DNA of 64,000 nucleotides. Source: Pseudovirgaria hyperparasitica (lineage: Eukaryota > Ascomycota > Dothideomycetes > Acrospermales > Acrospermaceae). A program made the position numbers and the translations under genes. The notes beneath the pieces were generated by a model. That model did not search any database and was not told the DNA's origin. It saw nothing but the letters and a program-made list of their open reading frames with translations. Below, in pieces: positions 32,511-43,632 of this stretch. The DNA lies in assembly GCF_010093815.1 (NCBI RefSeq), contig NW_022985567.1:521367-585366 (forward strand), given 5' to 3'. The stretch's first letter is position 1. Each line of letters opens with the position of its first letter.

Positions 32511-33557
32511 AGGGGGGTGAGATCTTGGGCTTGGGGCTGTTGTGGTCGTTTGTGTGGGAGGGTGGTGGTGGTGTTGGTGTTTGTGTCGATGTTGTTGGTC
32601 GGATGAGGAGGTGGAGGAAGAGTAAAGTGATTTTTGGCTCTCTCTTGTGTAGTGCATGCATGCAGTGTGTAATTCCGGATTCGGGCAGGCGTCTATTGCG
32701 CTTCGCTCGCTTGGAGTGGGGAAAGTGATGTCGATGAGGAGGTACGTGGAGGTTGAAATGGGCCAATCACTTCAGACTACGCGTGTATCAGTCGTTGACA
32801 CGACACGATCAATTGTTGCCCTGGAAATAGCAAGTAATTTATGTATCAAGGGATACTCCGCCCTGTGTACCAATGTTATTGTCAGGTGATCTCCCAGGAA
32901 CGCAATAGATTCATGTTCTGAAACGCCCTCCGCAATCGTTATATGCTTCAAGGTCAAACCCTCCAGTTTCTCTGCATGGTGTTACAAGGATTCTCTGGCT
33001 GGAAGAATACAGGGCTGGTAGTTCGTACCACGTACATGTGGATCTCTGGATCATGACAGAGATGGTGCTGTGCCGTGGACGCGGCTCAACCATGCCGCTG
33101 GTAACTTCCTAGCATGGTCCTGTTGTTTAGGCTATTTTTTGGCGTTTACGTTACGCCTCCCGTGTCTAAACCTGTGCCGCGCGCCTAACTATATGCGAAG
33201 TTAGACTTCCGTCGGGGGACGTTGAAATACGAATCCGGGGGCGTATGGATAAGCCTCCGAGTGTCTGAGCCCATGTACTGTGACGGCTCTAGAGGTCACA
33301 AATCTAGACCCGGCCGAGACGGTCACGCTACAGTTTCTCTGAATACCGATGGATTGGATCGTGATGTATTGAATCGAAGACTTGATATGAAGTAGCAGAT
33401 ACATCGGGAGAAAGAGGTCCGTCGGTAGATCCACCACTCTAGTGCGGCGGCTAGCAACCCTATGTACCGCTGCAGACGTTGCGCCAACAGCGCCAACAAG
33501 CGCTCTAACGCTTTGCTATACGGAACATCGGGAACGTAGATGGTCCCGGAGCCGATA

Positions 33558-34701
33558 CTACTTCAAGTAGCGGTAGCATAGCGGACCACTATCTGTGTGC
33601 AAGATGTCACGGATACGCGTCTTAGGCCCAAGCTTATCAAGTTCCAGCTCGTCGTCGACCATAGTCCCAAAGATGGTTTCGGCACGGTGTTCTGGGTCCG
33701 CGAGCTGCCATTCTGCCCAGAGACGGTCGACCTGGCAGTGATGGAAGTAGAAGATTGGGTCTAGGAGAGATCAGTTACGATGTTCGTGTTCAAGAGAGTA
33801 ATTGGGCCATATACCGTTTGGAGAAGTGAATTCGAAGAATTCCCCCTGAATCCAGCGTGGGATGGCTTCATGTGCTGCAAACTCTAGTGTATTCCAGAAA
33901 TCGTAGTAGTCGTCCTTTTGCATGATGTCGTCGAGTTTCTCTGGTTGCAACTCTGCGCTGTACCTGTCAGACTTCTCGCCAGTCAGAAATCCTCGTGACA
34001 GACAGTGATGGGTTTCATTTGCACCGAAGCGAAGCGCCTGGTAGTGAGAGAATGGTCCTGTTTCGACACATCTTCCGTGACCCACAGACTCTTCACCTGT
34101 CCCATTGCCACCTATCCCATAAACATTGTCCCATACAGGAGCTTGATCGAGTGCTTCCCAGTCGAGAACCCAATTCCAGTATGGGATGGTGCCTTTAAAC
34201 CCACAGTGCGTCCGCAAGTCGTTCTCGAAATTGTGGAGCAGATAACGATGCCATGGCAGAAAAAGTGTTGTATCATGACCTATATCGAGTTTGTCAGAAA
34301 GTGTTCCATGATCTTTTCGAATACTTACCAATCTTGCCTGCATGGCTGTGCAAGTTTGCGTAGTCGCCGTACAGTGACTGATCGTCACGATAAAGTCCTG
34401 GAGTGGTCTGAAGGCACTTGATGGCGTCGATATACTCCAACTGTTCATCTTTGCGCAGATTACGCCATTCTCGGCGGAATTGGATCTTAGAACATCCTCC
34501 AGGCTCGCCGATATGCGTCGTCAGCGATTCAGAGTCTTCCTCAAATAGGCTGCGAGGAGAGAAAGTGAAGGCAAGCAGCAGATAGAAAATGAGGCAGGTC
34601 AAGCCTGTGGCAGATGCATACAAGAAGCGATTTGCAGTGAAGATCGACTTCTTTTGAGCAGCTTCAACTTCATAATCGAGGTCGGTCTTGAGTTCAGCCA
34701 T
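33558..34701 (-). CDS. Membrane-anchored tyrosinase of the RiPP cluster (UstQ/PhomQ-like role)
   Basis: Exons 34329-34701, 33815-34279 and 33558-33760 (introns 49 and 54 nt) give 346 residues. Such tyrosinases act on Tyr rings of the core peptide in ustiloxin and phomopsin synthesis. Residues 28-47 form a transmembrane anchor. Copper site A is complete: LHSHAGK (His118 or 120), GHD (His126) and PWHRYLLHNFE (His135). Site B has His261 in HEAIPRWIQG and the HH pair in NDPIFYFHHCQVDRLW (286-287). The second ligand of the usual HxxxH is Pro265, not His. PYWNW and the DRLW ending are standard. There is no C-terminal lid domain, so the form is short. Confidence 0.9.
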
Positions 34702-35787
34702 GATGAGTTTCAATATAACATAGTATTTGGAGGGAGCGTAGGCCGGGGACGTTGACAGAAGGGAGAGACAGCCACGCTACTCCGAAAAGAATCTGCTTAA
34801 AGAGCTGCAAAACTCTGACTCGTACCTACCTACTTTGGCTCAACGGAGAGCTTTGAAATGACGTGTGAAAACAAATAAAGCGGACACCTCAGGCACGACT
34901 GAAGAGGCACAGTATGGAATATCAACGACCACACTCTGAGGCGGTGCATGCTGATAAATACGCACAGCTCCACATGTTTGCTTTGACAGCCAAAATGGCG
35001 CTGCTCGGGCCGTCAGAGCCGCCGCCGTACGGCGTAGTCACTGTCACGTCTCAAGTCGATGTGTGATGTGTCTGATGGGAATACAATAAAGAGCTTGCTC
35101 GCCATCGTATCAAAACATTGTCGTAACACAGTCTTCACTCATCATGTACTTCACTGTAGGCGTTGGCGATGCTTTGGGGGCTCATTAAATGTGAAGGCGA
35201 AGAAAATAAGACTTACTTTCAATAAACCTTCCTTATGCTCAGACCCCTTTGCACACATTTAACATCATGCGATGTAAACGCCATCGACCTTTATCTTCGC
35301 AAACCATAACGCTTCTCTATGAATAGATTAGTGACTGATGGGCTTCCAATTCCTCTAGCAACTCTATGTTAGTATAGTATTTTAGCTTAGTACAGTAATG
35401 TATACTAAAGTTAGCTAAAATATAGTTCCGTGCACGGTGCATATATACTTAAATATAAAGTCATGCATATACATAAGCAAAAGCATATTTTTAGTGTGAT
35501 ATTCCATTGGTCTAGGAGAGAAAGTTCTATAACATGAGAGTGGTACTACTTTTCTTTCAAATCCATGGTCTGAGCTTGCTCACATAACTCGACCTGTCTT
35601 TTTACAATGTCTCACTAACCCACCACTGGCTACGAAAGTCCACAGAACATGCAGGAACTACCATGGGTGCTTGCTGGAGGACCCACTCTTCCCACACGTC
35701 AGTCCATACATATTTAGTTCTGGCATCCTCAAATGTTCTCGGTAGCCAGGCTAATTCGTTCGTGCGATCAACTCACCATTTTGTAGA
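34702..35787. other. Intergenic, divergent promoters, AT-rich with an inverted repeat
   Basis: 1.1 kb between tyrosinase (-) and methyltransferase (+). The stretch 35360-35480 is strongly AT-rich and has arms TATTTTAGCT (35378-35387) and AGCTAAAATA (35413-35422). No gene seen. Confidence 0.55.
35378..35422. repeat. Inverted repeat in an AT-rich patch
   Basis: Perfect 10-bp arms TATTTTAGCT / AGCTAAAATA around a 25-base centre that is itself nearly self-complementary (TAGTACA ... TGTATACTA). Could form a hairpin; could be a worn transposon end. Confidence 0.6.
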
Positions 35788-37288
35788 ATGACTTCACCAG
35801 ATCCTTCCCTAGTTTCGGAGCTTACTGTAAAGGTCGCAAATCAGGCAGCCCGATATGCGGACTTTTTGAAATCTGGAGAGAACGACCAAGCTCCAGTCGT
35901 TGCTAAACAGCTCTCTGAAACCCGACTCGAGCTTCTTGGTTCCACTCGAGACCTTCACAATATCGTGCAAGGACCATTTGACTATGTTCGGGACGAACTG
36001 GCTGGCGTATGTTAAGACAAAACATCAAGTTGTGCTACTTCCTATTCTGATATTCCTAGCATTGCAACCTGATCTATCTTCATGCTGTGTACAAGTTCAA
36101 TCTGCATAAAGTCGTGCCTCTCGATGGAGACATCTCCTATCAAGAACTGGCACGCATATGCAAAGTCGAAGAAGACAAGCTTCGTCGGATTATCCGCTTC
36201 GCCATTACAAGACGCTTCTTCCAGGAGAAACGTGAGGGCTATGTCAGCCACACTGCGGAATCGAAAGTTATCATAAGCAAACCAGAAATGTTCGATTACG
36301 TCGGCACAATCTGTGAAGAGATGTGGCCTTCTGCCATACAGGTACAGCAAATCTGATATCCTGTTTGTCTGCCCGCAAATTTTGACTAACTCTCGAACTT
36401 ATAGGCTGTACCCGCTATGATCAAGTGGCCTGGGTCCGAAGAGCGAAAGCATTCGGCAGGTGATGTTGTACCCCTACCTTGTAATTTTACTAACACATAT
36501 AGGGCTCTGCTCTTGCCAATGGTAGTGAGCTTGCTATGTTTGACATACTCAAAGATCACCCTGAACGGGCGGCAAGATTCTCGCGCTTCATGAACATGTT
36601 CAGCTCGGCTCCGTTCTTTCGTTTCGATTTCCTCTGTGACGCGTATGACTGGAGCAATGTGACTAAGATGGTTGATGTCGGTGGAGGACACGGTGGACAA
36701 GCTATTGCACTCGCCCAGAAATTTACATCTCTACACTGCGTCGTCCAAGATCTTGCAGTCATTGACACCGAAAACGAAGCCTCAGAGAGAATTCCTGTTG
36801 AACTCCGGAGCAGGGTCGAGTTTCAGGGCCACAACTTCTTTTCGGAACAGCCTATCAAGGATGCAGATGTCTATCACTTCCGCTGGATTTTCCACGACTG
36901 GTCAGACAAGGATTGTGTAGCGATTCTCCGGGCTCTTATTCCAGCTCTTAAACCCGGCGCGAAGGTCATCATATCCGAAGGCGTCATTCCACGGCCTGGA
37001 ACAGTATCTCGCTACGTAGAAGGGACCATGAGGTGAGTTCCCTGAGGTCCCTGATTTCCCGTGCTACACGAAAATGAGTGCCGCACAAGTTTGTCATGCC
37101 ATGCGAATGCTAACATTCATGTTAGAGTTATGGATCTTGTGATGATGGAACTAAATAACGGCAAAGAACGAGATATGATTCAATGGAAGAATCTGTTTGA
37201 GACTGCCGACGAACGCTTCAGTCTTGAGGCTGTCAAGAAAGTAGAGGGATCCAGATTGTCATACATCATATACAACTGGACTGGCTAG
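35788..37288 (+). CDS. SAM-dependent O-methyltransferase (plant-type OMT family)
   Basis: Likely exons are 35788-36006, 36060-36341, 36405-36464, 36503-37032 and 37126-37288, about 417 residues. An N-terminal dimerisation region (HAVYKFNLHKVVPLDG, WPSAIQAVPAMIKWPGSEE) precedes the Rossmann methyltransferase domain with VDVGGGHGGQAIALA (SAM motif I) and FHDWSDKDC holding the catalytic His. It may methylate a phenol or acid of the cluster product; ustiloxin-class clusters often carry a methyltransferase, but this subfamily is more usual in polyketide pathways. Intron 3 is a problem: the canonical donor at 36460 would shift the frame, while a weaker GTTGTA donor at 36465 keeps it. The gene could be slightly damaged. 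Confidence 0.8.
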
Positions 37289-37697
37289 ACGAATGCCATG
37301 ATACGATTCATGGACTAATCGATTCATCGCGTGAAAGGTTGCTAGAAGAGCTTGTGTATGGGCATAGAGTGTTAACCATGAGCTGCATGATAGCTGTTTC
37401 GAACATTGTAGTACGATGGCGTTGTACACGAGGAATACAAAAAATTTCACAAAACCCACGACGAATATCCTCGAAGACTGATGCCACTAATGAAGGATAT
37501 CGAACAATGTGTCATGGTTATCAGAATATTGACGTCTGGAAATCCTGACGGTAGGCTGGAGACGCGCCAAGACCACCTAGCCGGTCGGCCCCCAAATCAA
37601 CTCCATCACAGCTGAACAAAGGCAGAAGAAGCGGTTGTCTGCCTCTATTTACATTGGGAAGACCAATTTCTAATTTGATAGCCGTTGGTTTACAGAC
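37289..37697. other. Intergenic: methyltransferase 3' region and HET promoter
   Basis: 409 bases between two genes on the same strand. Nothing else seen. Confidence 0.45.
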
Positions 37698-40177
37698 ATG
37701 TTTTCAAGCAAAGACTTAAAGTCTCGATTTGATCGAGTCTCGGCAAAAACGCTCTCCGTTGGCGCTAGACAGTACCTAAGGAGTGTCAGTGAATATAAAG
37801 TAAGTACATCTAACACGTCCGACCTGGGATGTGTATGGAGCCGAGCCTCGTTATTGGCTCATGTTAAAGACCTCATCTTCATGCTGTCGCTCCGATTTGC
37901 ACGCCCCGCTTCCGCTTTTTCCACTACTTTGAAATTTACAACCAATGTCCTGGATTTGAAGTCTAGAAAGTCAGGATTCTGCGTTTATTATCTGACATAT
38001 TGCAGACTAAAGATCTCGCGGCGTTCACATACAGTCCACTTACTGGGCCGAGATGCATCCGGCTATTGCACATACAGGCCGGAGGAGACACTGATGCATT
38101 AACATGTGATGTCTCTGAGGTTGACCTGGATGCTGAACCAATTTTTGAAGCTTTATCGTACACGTGGGACCAGGATCACGCGTGGGATAACGAACCAGAA
38201 CCAGAATCAGAACGAAAGAGAAAGCCTATTCTATGTAACGGCCAATCTTGTGAGGTCACCATGAACTTGTATCATGCTCTCACAGAGTTTCGACGACGGA
38301 AGATGTACTCCCCTATCTGGATTGATCAGATTTGTATAAACCAAAAAGATGACCAAGAAAAGAATCTTCAGCTCGGCCTAATGGCTGAAATCTACAGGTC
38401 GGCGGTCCGAGTTATAGTCTGGCTCGGAATTATGTCTAAGACGAGAAATTCTGCGTTGGACTTCCTATTGGCTCTGCCTCCATTACCTGAGATAGACCAG
38501 TTACGTCGATCAAAATCCGTGCCAATGGTAGCTGAAGAAACAGATATGTCAGCCCCTTCTCAGCTGCCAGCACGCCCTAAAATGAGCAAGATTAGCCGCT
38601 CGTTTGATGTGATCAATACAGTTTCCAATGTACTCAGTGAGCAATACCACTGGCTCGGAGTTCTGCGTCTGTTGCGACGAAGCTGGTTCAACCGGACGTG
38701 GACTCTGCAGGAACTACTTCTCGCGCAAGACCTGCTGATAATGATGGGAGATCGTGATATACCCCCAGCAGTTCTTGCTGACGCTTCGAAGAGAGTCGTG
38801 GACTTCTACGCGAACGATCCCCTGATGTTCTCGGAGGGAGTGGGCCGAGATATCATCGATCGCCACCGCTACATGGACAGGATTCCAGCTTTTTTCAAGG
38901 CTAAAGAAGACTTTAAGCAAGGAAAGCGGTTTACCGCTGAGGACTACCTTTCCACCATCAGAGTACGCGGTGTTACGAACCCAAGAGATAAGGTCATCGC
39001 CGGTAAGGCAATTCTGGAGCACGATGTTGTGCCGGTAGCGGATTTTGATGCCCCTACCGCCAATATATTTATCAACTTTGCACATGTCCTTTATGAAGAT
39101 ACTGGAGTCTTTTCACTTTCGTTGGTTGGCGATACAGCTCCTGCAATAGCAGGCCTCCCCTCATGGGTTCCAGATCTGGTCCGCCCGTTGAGGCCGACAC
39201 CTTTGAAATATTGTGGCTGCTCAAGTTTCGATTCTCCGATTCCTGTACAGGGCAATGACATTAGGTTCGAAGACAAGACAATACATTTACGAGGCGCGAA
39301 ATGGGATGTGGTACGGGACATCGGTGAGACCAGTTGGAGCTGGGAATATTCTCTGTGGTATTTCATTCCTTACGACAAGCCGCCTGTGCCAATGCGAACA
39401 TGCTGGACTGATAACAAGGAACGATTCGGAGATATCTTCCCAGTACTAGAGCAGATGGGACCCATCTACAAGCCTACCGGAGAGCGGACAGCCGATGCAT
39501 TCTGGAAGACGCTGATCGGCAATATCCAATCGCAAAGTGCCAACGATGATGAGGCGTGGGGAGAGAGCTTCCGATTATACCTTTCATTCTCGCTCTGGCA
39601 GATCCGTCAGCTCGCTCAGCACAAGGACAATCCCATCATCAAGCTAGTAGACGGTTCTGATAAATGGCTGCCAAGCATAGTGACCGATGCGATCGAGGCG
39701 CTGGAGCACCGTCTCGCGCTCTACATGGCTCTAGACGAAGTCCAACACGACGAGACAAACACACCAAGGACATCGCTGCGCCAAACAATCCTCGACTTCG
39801 CACGCCGGATCTTCGGTACCGAGAATCTCAGCGAACTCAGCGCGTGGAAGGGCTACAAGGCCGAGACGAGCTCTGCCCTGCACGACAAAGGCCTGTATGA
39901 ACAAGTCCAGCTCTTCGGCAATGCCTTCACCCAGGTCTACGACGGACGAAGGATTCTGGTCTCGGAGAAGGGGTACATGGGCATCGCGCCAGAGTCCGTC
40001 AAGGTGGGAGATGTCATCTTCCTGGTTGCTGGGGCTGGGACGCCGTATGTCTTCAGACCCGTCAAAGACGTCGAGAACACATACACCCTGGTCGGCGAGG
40101 CCTATCTCCACGGCCTAACTCCCGACATCGTGTCTGCAGAGGGCGAGTGGAAAGTAGAAAGCATTACAGTGATATAA
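37698..40177 (+). CDS. HET-domain protein (heterokaryon-incompatibility type)
   Basis: Exons 37698-37799 and 38006-40177 (206-nt intron, longer than average) give 757 residues. HET domains are TIR-like and drive cell death after non-self fusion in filamentous fungi. All three HET blocks are visible: FEALSYTWDQ (about 81-90), SPIWIDQICINQKDDQEKN with the following EIYRSAVRVIVWLG (136-175), and NRTWTLQELLLAQDLLIMMGD. The C-terminal part ends with the usual GYMGIAPESVKVGDVIFLVAG and TLVGEAYLHG elements. No NACHT, WD40 or ankyrin repeats. Start and first exon rest on splice logic only. Confidence 0.9.
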
Positions 40178-41244
40178 AGCACGTAGCAAAAACCCAAGCA
40201 TACTGCCTCTCCCATCCCCCACTCCAATGTGTCCCTCTGCCATTCTCCCCAATCATCGCCCCTAGTGCCTCTGGTGCGCCCAGCAATCAAAAGAAAAACC
40301 CTTTAAATTACAACGACCCAGCATCGCCAGCGCGCCGCACAACAAGGCGAGAACCCAGTCCCAATAATATGTCTACCAAAAGATTTGAAGGAAAACCCAC
40401 CGAGCCACGTAAAAGTGCACCGCTCCAGCTCTTCCTTCACGGCCATTGGCCAAACCGAGTTCGAAAACGGCAATTCCACCTCGCCATCGTCGAACTTCGC
40501 GTGTAAATCCCCGGTGTACTATTTCTTTGGCGTCGCGCACACGACACGTCAAGAGCCAGGCACACCCCTGATGCTTTCCGCACACGACGGGCTGGTAGCC
40601 TAAGGTTGCGGAAATGTCGCCTAGTGATAGAGTGGCGAGGTGGGCGAAAAGTAAGAGAAAAAGGCTTAATGGTATGGTCGGGAGGGTTGGATTGATGGTT
40701 TTGGGACATGTCGTCTGGTCGGCCGAGGCATAGAGGAAGCGTGAAAGGAAGGCTACTGGGTTTTGTGGTAGACTACGAAGCGCCGAAACCAACGTTTGGT
40801 TTGTGGGTCAAGGGAGGTAGTGTTTTCCGAGGGGAGTTTGCTTGCAAAGATGGGAGTTTATCTGGTTGGGGCTGGCACGCGGCGTAGATTTAGGGCCCAG
40901 TGTTTGTTGTGCCTCGTGATTTTGTGGGTGTATATACTCGTGGGTTTTGGCTTAGATCAAGGGACGCTTGGGCGAATGATTTGTTAGTAGGTGTGCGCTG
41001 AAGGCTCTTAGTAGAGGGCCGAGTCCCGACTCGTGAGCCCTACTTTTTCGACTGTCTGCATGCGGAATGAGTTGGTTTTTGTGAGGACTTCATGGTCACG
41101 CACTGAGCAGAGACGGCACTTTCAATAATGATGTCCAGCCTCGTGGGCCACTGCTAGACTGCATAGATAGACTCACATCGGAAGCTGCTGTAAGGTATCA
41201 GATGCAGCGAAACCATTGTTATCATCGCTCCACCCCAAGCGGAG
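40178..41244. other. Intergenic, convergent 3' regions
   Basis: 1.07 kb between HET (+) and GH43 (-). Several overlapping short frames show no domain, signal or splice support. Left as empty. Confidence 0.45.
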
Positions 41245-42562
41245 TCATTGCTCTCCCGACGCAACAGCATACGGCCCATAGCCCGGTCGCGGAAATTTCG
41301 GACTGCCATCGTCATTCCAGTCAAACTTCTGCGCCCGCACCGTCCTCGCTTGCCACCCGTTCGTCGGGTTCCTCATGCCGTGATACACGATCCAACTCTC
41401 GCTCCCGTCCGGACTCGTCGTGAAGCTGGCGTGCCCGACACCGTACGCCTTCTCCAACGCGTTCTGGTAGAAGACGCAGCCGGCCGTGTGCTTCTTCCAG
41501 TCGTTGACATTCATGGGGTCTTCGCCGACGAGCTCGAGCTGGCCGAGACAGTAGTTGCGGTTGTCAGAGCGTGCAGCAGAGTAGATGACGAACATCTGGC
41601 CCGTCTGCGGGTTGACAAGCTGTTCGGGGCCTTCGTTGGAAGAGAGGCGGTCGTTCTCTTGCCGGCCGTAGGGCGTCTTCTCCCAGGGCTCTGACGGTGT
41701 GCTGAGGACGACACGCTCGGTGAAATTTGTTTCAACGGTCCAGGGGTTGGAGACTATGTGTGCCGATTAGAATCTTAAGACTCGTGTGGTGCTGTTGGGG
41801 GAGGTCTTACGTTTCTGGATGCAGAGATTGGCGGGCCACGCAGAGTAGGACTGGTACCAACAGCTGTAGATATGATACAGACCCGTGTCATGCTTGAAGT
41901 ATGTTCCGTCGATGGCGAACTGGTCGTATGTGTTGAGCTCGGCCTTCATACTGTAGTCTGAGTTCCACGCATCAGAGCCTGAGCTCTCGAGGACAAACAT
42001 ACGGTGCAGCACGGCAGGGCAGTTCCAGTAGCAGTACATTTCGATCTCAGGCGGTGGATTCTGATGCTTTCAGTCACTCTGTACTTGCAATTTAAGTGTA
42101 TGATACTTACGTCGCCCCTTGGATCGGCTGTGAAGATGACATACCACTTGTCGTCGAGTTGGTGCAGCTCTGGAGCCCATAGGCTTTTGGAGTAGTTCTG
42201 GCCTTCCTCGGGCGTGAAGATGGTCTTATTTTCCGCCTGTCGCCAATCTCTGTCAAAATTGTCAGAAAATACACTGCGCTTCAAATTTCATTGATTGACA
42301 GAGCTCACGTGAGGATACGGCTTCGATGGAGTACGATGTTGTCATTCGTGGAGAAGATCATGTAATACCAGTCATCATATCGGATCACCCATCTGGAAGA
42401 AGTCAGACCTATCTTTCTATTAAGGAGCTATACTTACGGATCTGCAGCCTCCCTATCAAGTATAGGGTTCATGTAGGTTGCATTGTTGCCCATTGGTGGC
42501 GTCTGAGTCACAGCCATAGCTGCCAGGCTAGCAAACGTCGCAATAAGAGCGCAGAACAACAT
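41245..42562 (-). CDS. Secreted GH43 glycoside hydrolase (alpha-L-arabinofuranosidase type)
   Basis: Exons 42438-42562, 42309-42392, 42111-42249, 41811-42060 and 41245-41753 (introns 45, 59, 50 and 57 nt) give 368 residues. Residues 1-17 or so are a signal peptide (MLFCALIATFASLAAMA), which fixes the start. The five-bladed propeller signature is present: YMNPILDREAADPWVIRYDD with the catalytic-base Asp, WAPELHQLDDKWYVIF, QFAIDGTYF with the second Asp, and SSNEGPEQL with the general acid Glu. YGVGHASFTTSPDG is also typical. It would release arabinose or related sugars from plant hemicellulose. No carbohydrate-binding module. Confidence 0.93.
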
Positions 42563-43632
42563 CTCGATACGTTGATTGAAGCCTCGACCGTGATGCAGAA
42601 GAGCGGAGAGAGCGTGGGCATGGTTTTTTAAAGAAGCTGCAGCGGGATCTGCGGGGACGATAGGTAAACAAAAGATACGATAGGTTAGACTGAGATGCAC
42701 GTTGGTCCGGTGAACAGCCCTGCCTGTGAAGTACCTGATCAGCCGTCAGACGTTGCATTAGTATCGACACGGCGATGAGGTTGGACTCCGCACTCGCATT
42801 ACAATCGAGATCCAATAGAAGCAATTATGTCAATGTCGTACAAGGTAGTGCCAACGGGCAGCTGACGGCTTAAGGTCCGTGTGTATCTATTTCCCCGCCT
42901 CATATCCAATATTCCGGGGTGCTGCGGGCAAATCTCATCTGTGTGTTGCGACCCTTGCGTCTACTGCTCAACACTCAAGCATCACGCACTGGTGCTCGGA
43001 TGGCTCCCATCATCACCACTTCGTGGCAACTGGGGCACATCATTCCCGCTTACCATAGCGTATAGGTATCTACGCTTGGTGAAAATAGACCTACTTGTCA
43101 GCACTCACGCTTCATAGGAACCTCATCAGAATAAAAACGACCAAAAGCTATTGCGCATTATAAATATCCTCAAGAAGGGGCTGTTAGTACTGGGCAAAGA
43201 TGCCGTGCTGTTGTACATCATGGTTCCGTAAGCACAGAGGAAAGTGATTTCATAACGGTGTAATGCTGAAACGTGTCCGGTACGCTGAGTGGCACGGTGA
43301 CTAATATGTTTTGCCATTCGAGCTTAGTGCATATACGAATAATGGCATAAATGTAATGGGGTCGAGGGTAAGTTTGTTGAGGCGAGTCGGATACGCCGAG
43401 TATATACGTGCGCGTCGACAAGCAGTTTAGGTAGAGACGGTGAACTTGAGATGACTTGGTATCGAAGCGTGGAGCTTAAGCATTCCGTATGGACTATACG
43501 TGATATTCATCTTCTGATATACGCTGCCAAATGATGCGCCTGGCTTCCCGGCAGAAGCCGTCTCGTACTGCTAGCATTCCCGCTCCGTTTTCGTGCACCC
43601 GTACCAAACACAAGCAAAGAAAGGAGACCCGT
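42563..43632. other. Intergenic: GH43 promoter and eL42 3' region
   Basis: 1.07 kb. Both flanking genes are on the minus strand. No further gene supported. Confidence 0.45.

Larger units (their letters stand above)
31373..33557. other. Long intergenic region with microsatellites
   Basis: 2.2 kb between precursor and tyrosinase. It contains a G run near 31980-31988, ATGGCATGG-type repeats at 32057-32092, a TG repeat and a GATGATGATAAT repeat. Long open frames across the microsatellites are artefacts. I see no gene. Confidence 0.55.
26471..37288. other. Candidate dikaritin-type RiPP biosynthetic gene cluster
   Basis: Five neighbouring genes match the known set for fungal Kex2-processed cyclic peptides (ustiloxin, phomopsin and asperipin type): two DUF3328/UstYa-like proteins, a signal-peptide precursor with twelve core copies and KR sites, a tyrosinase and an O-methyltransferase. 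Conserved housekeeping genes (MCM4 at one side, eL42 further down) bound the wider accessory region. I see no P450, flavin monooxygenase, peptidase, transporter or regulator inside, so the set is small or some partners lie elsewhere. Membership of the methyltransferase is inferred from position only. Confidence 0.8.

Noticed and set aside
32173-32766. Open frames rich in Ile, Ser or Met over the microsatellites
   Set aside because: They are pure translation of GAT/TG repeats with no other content.
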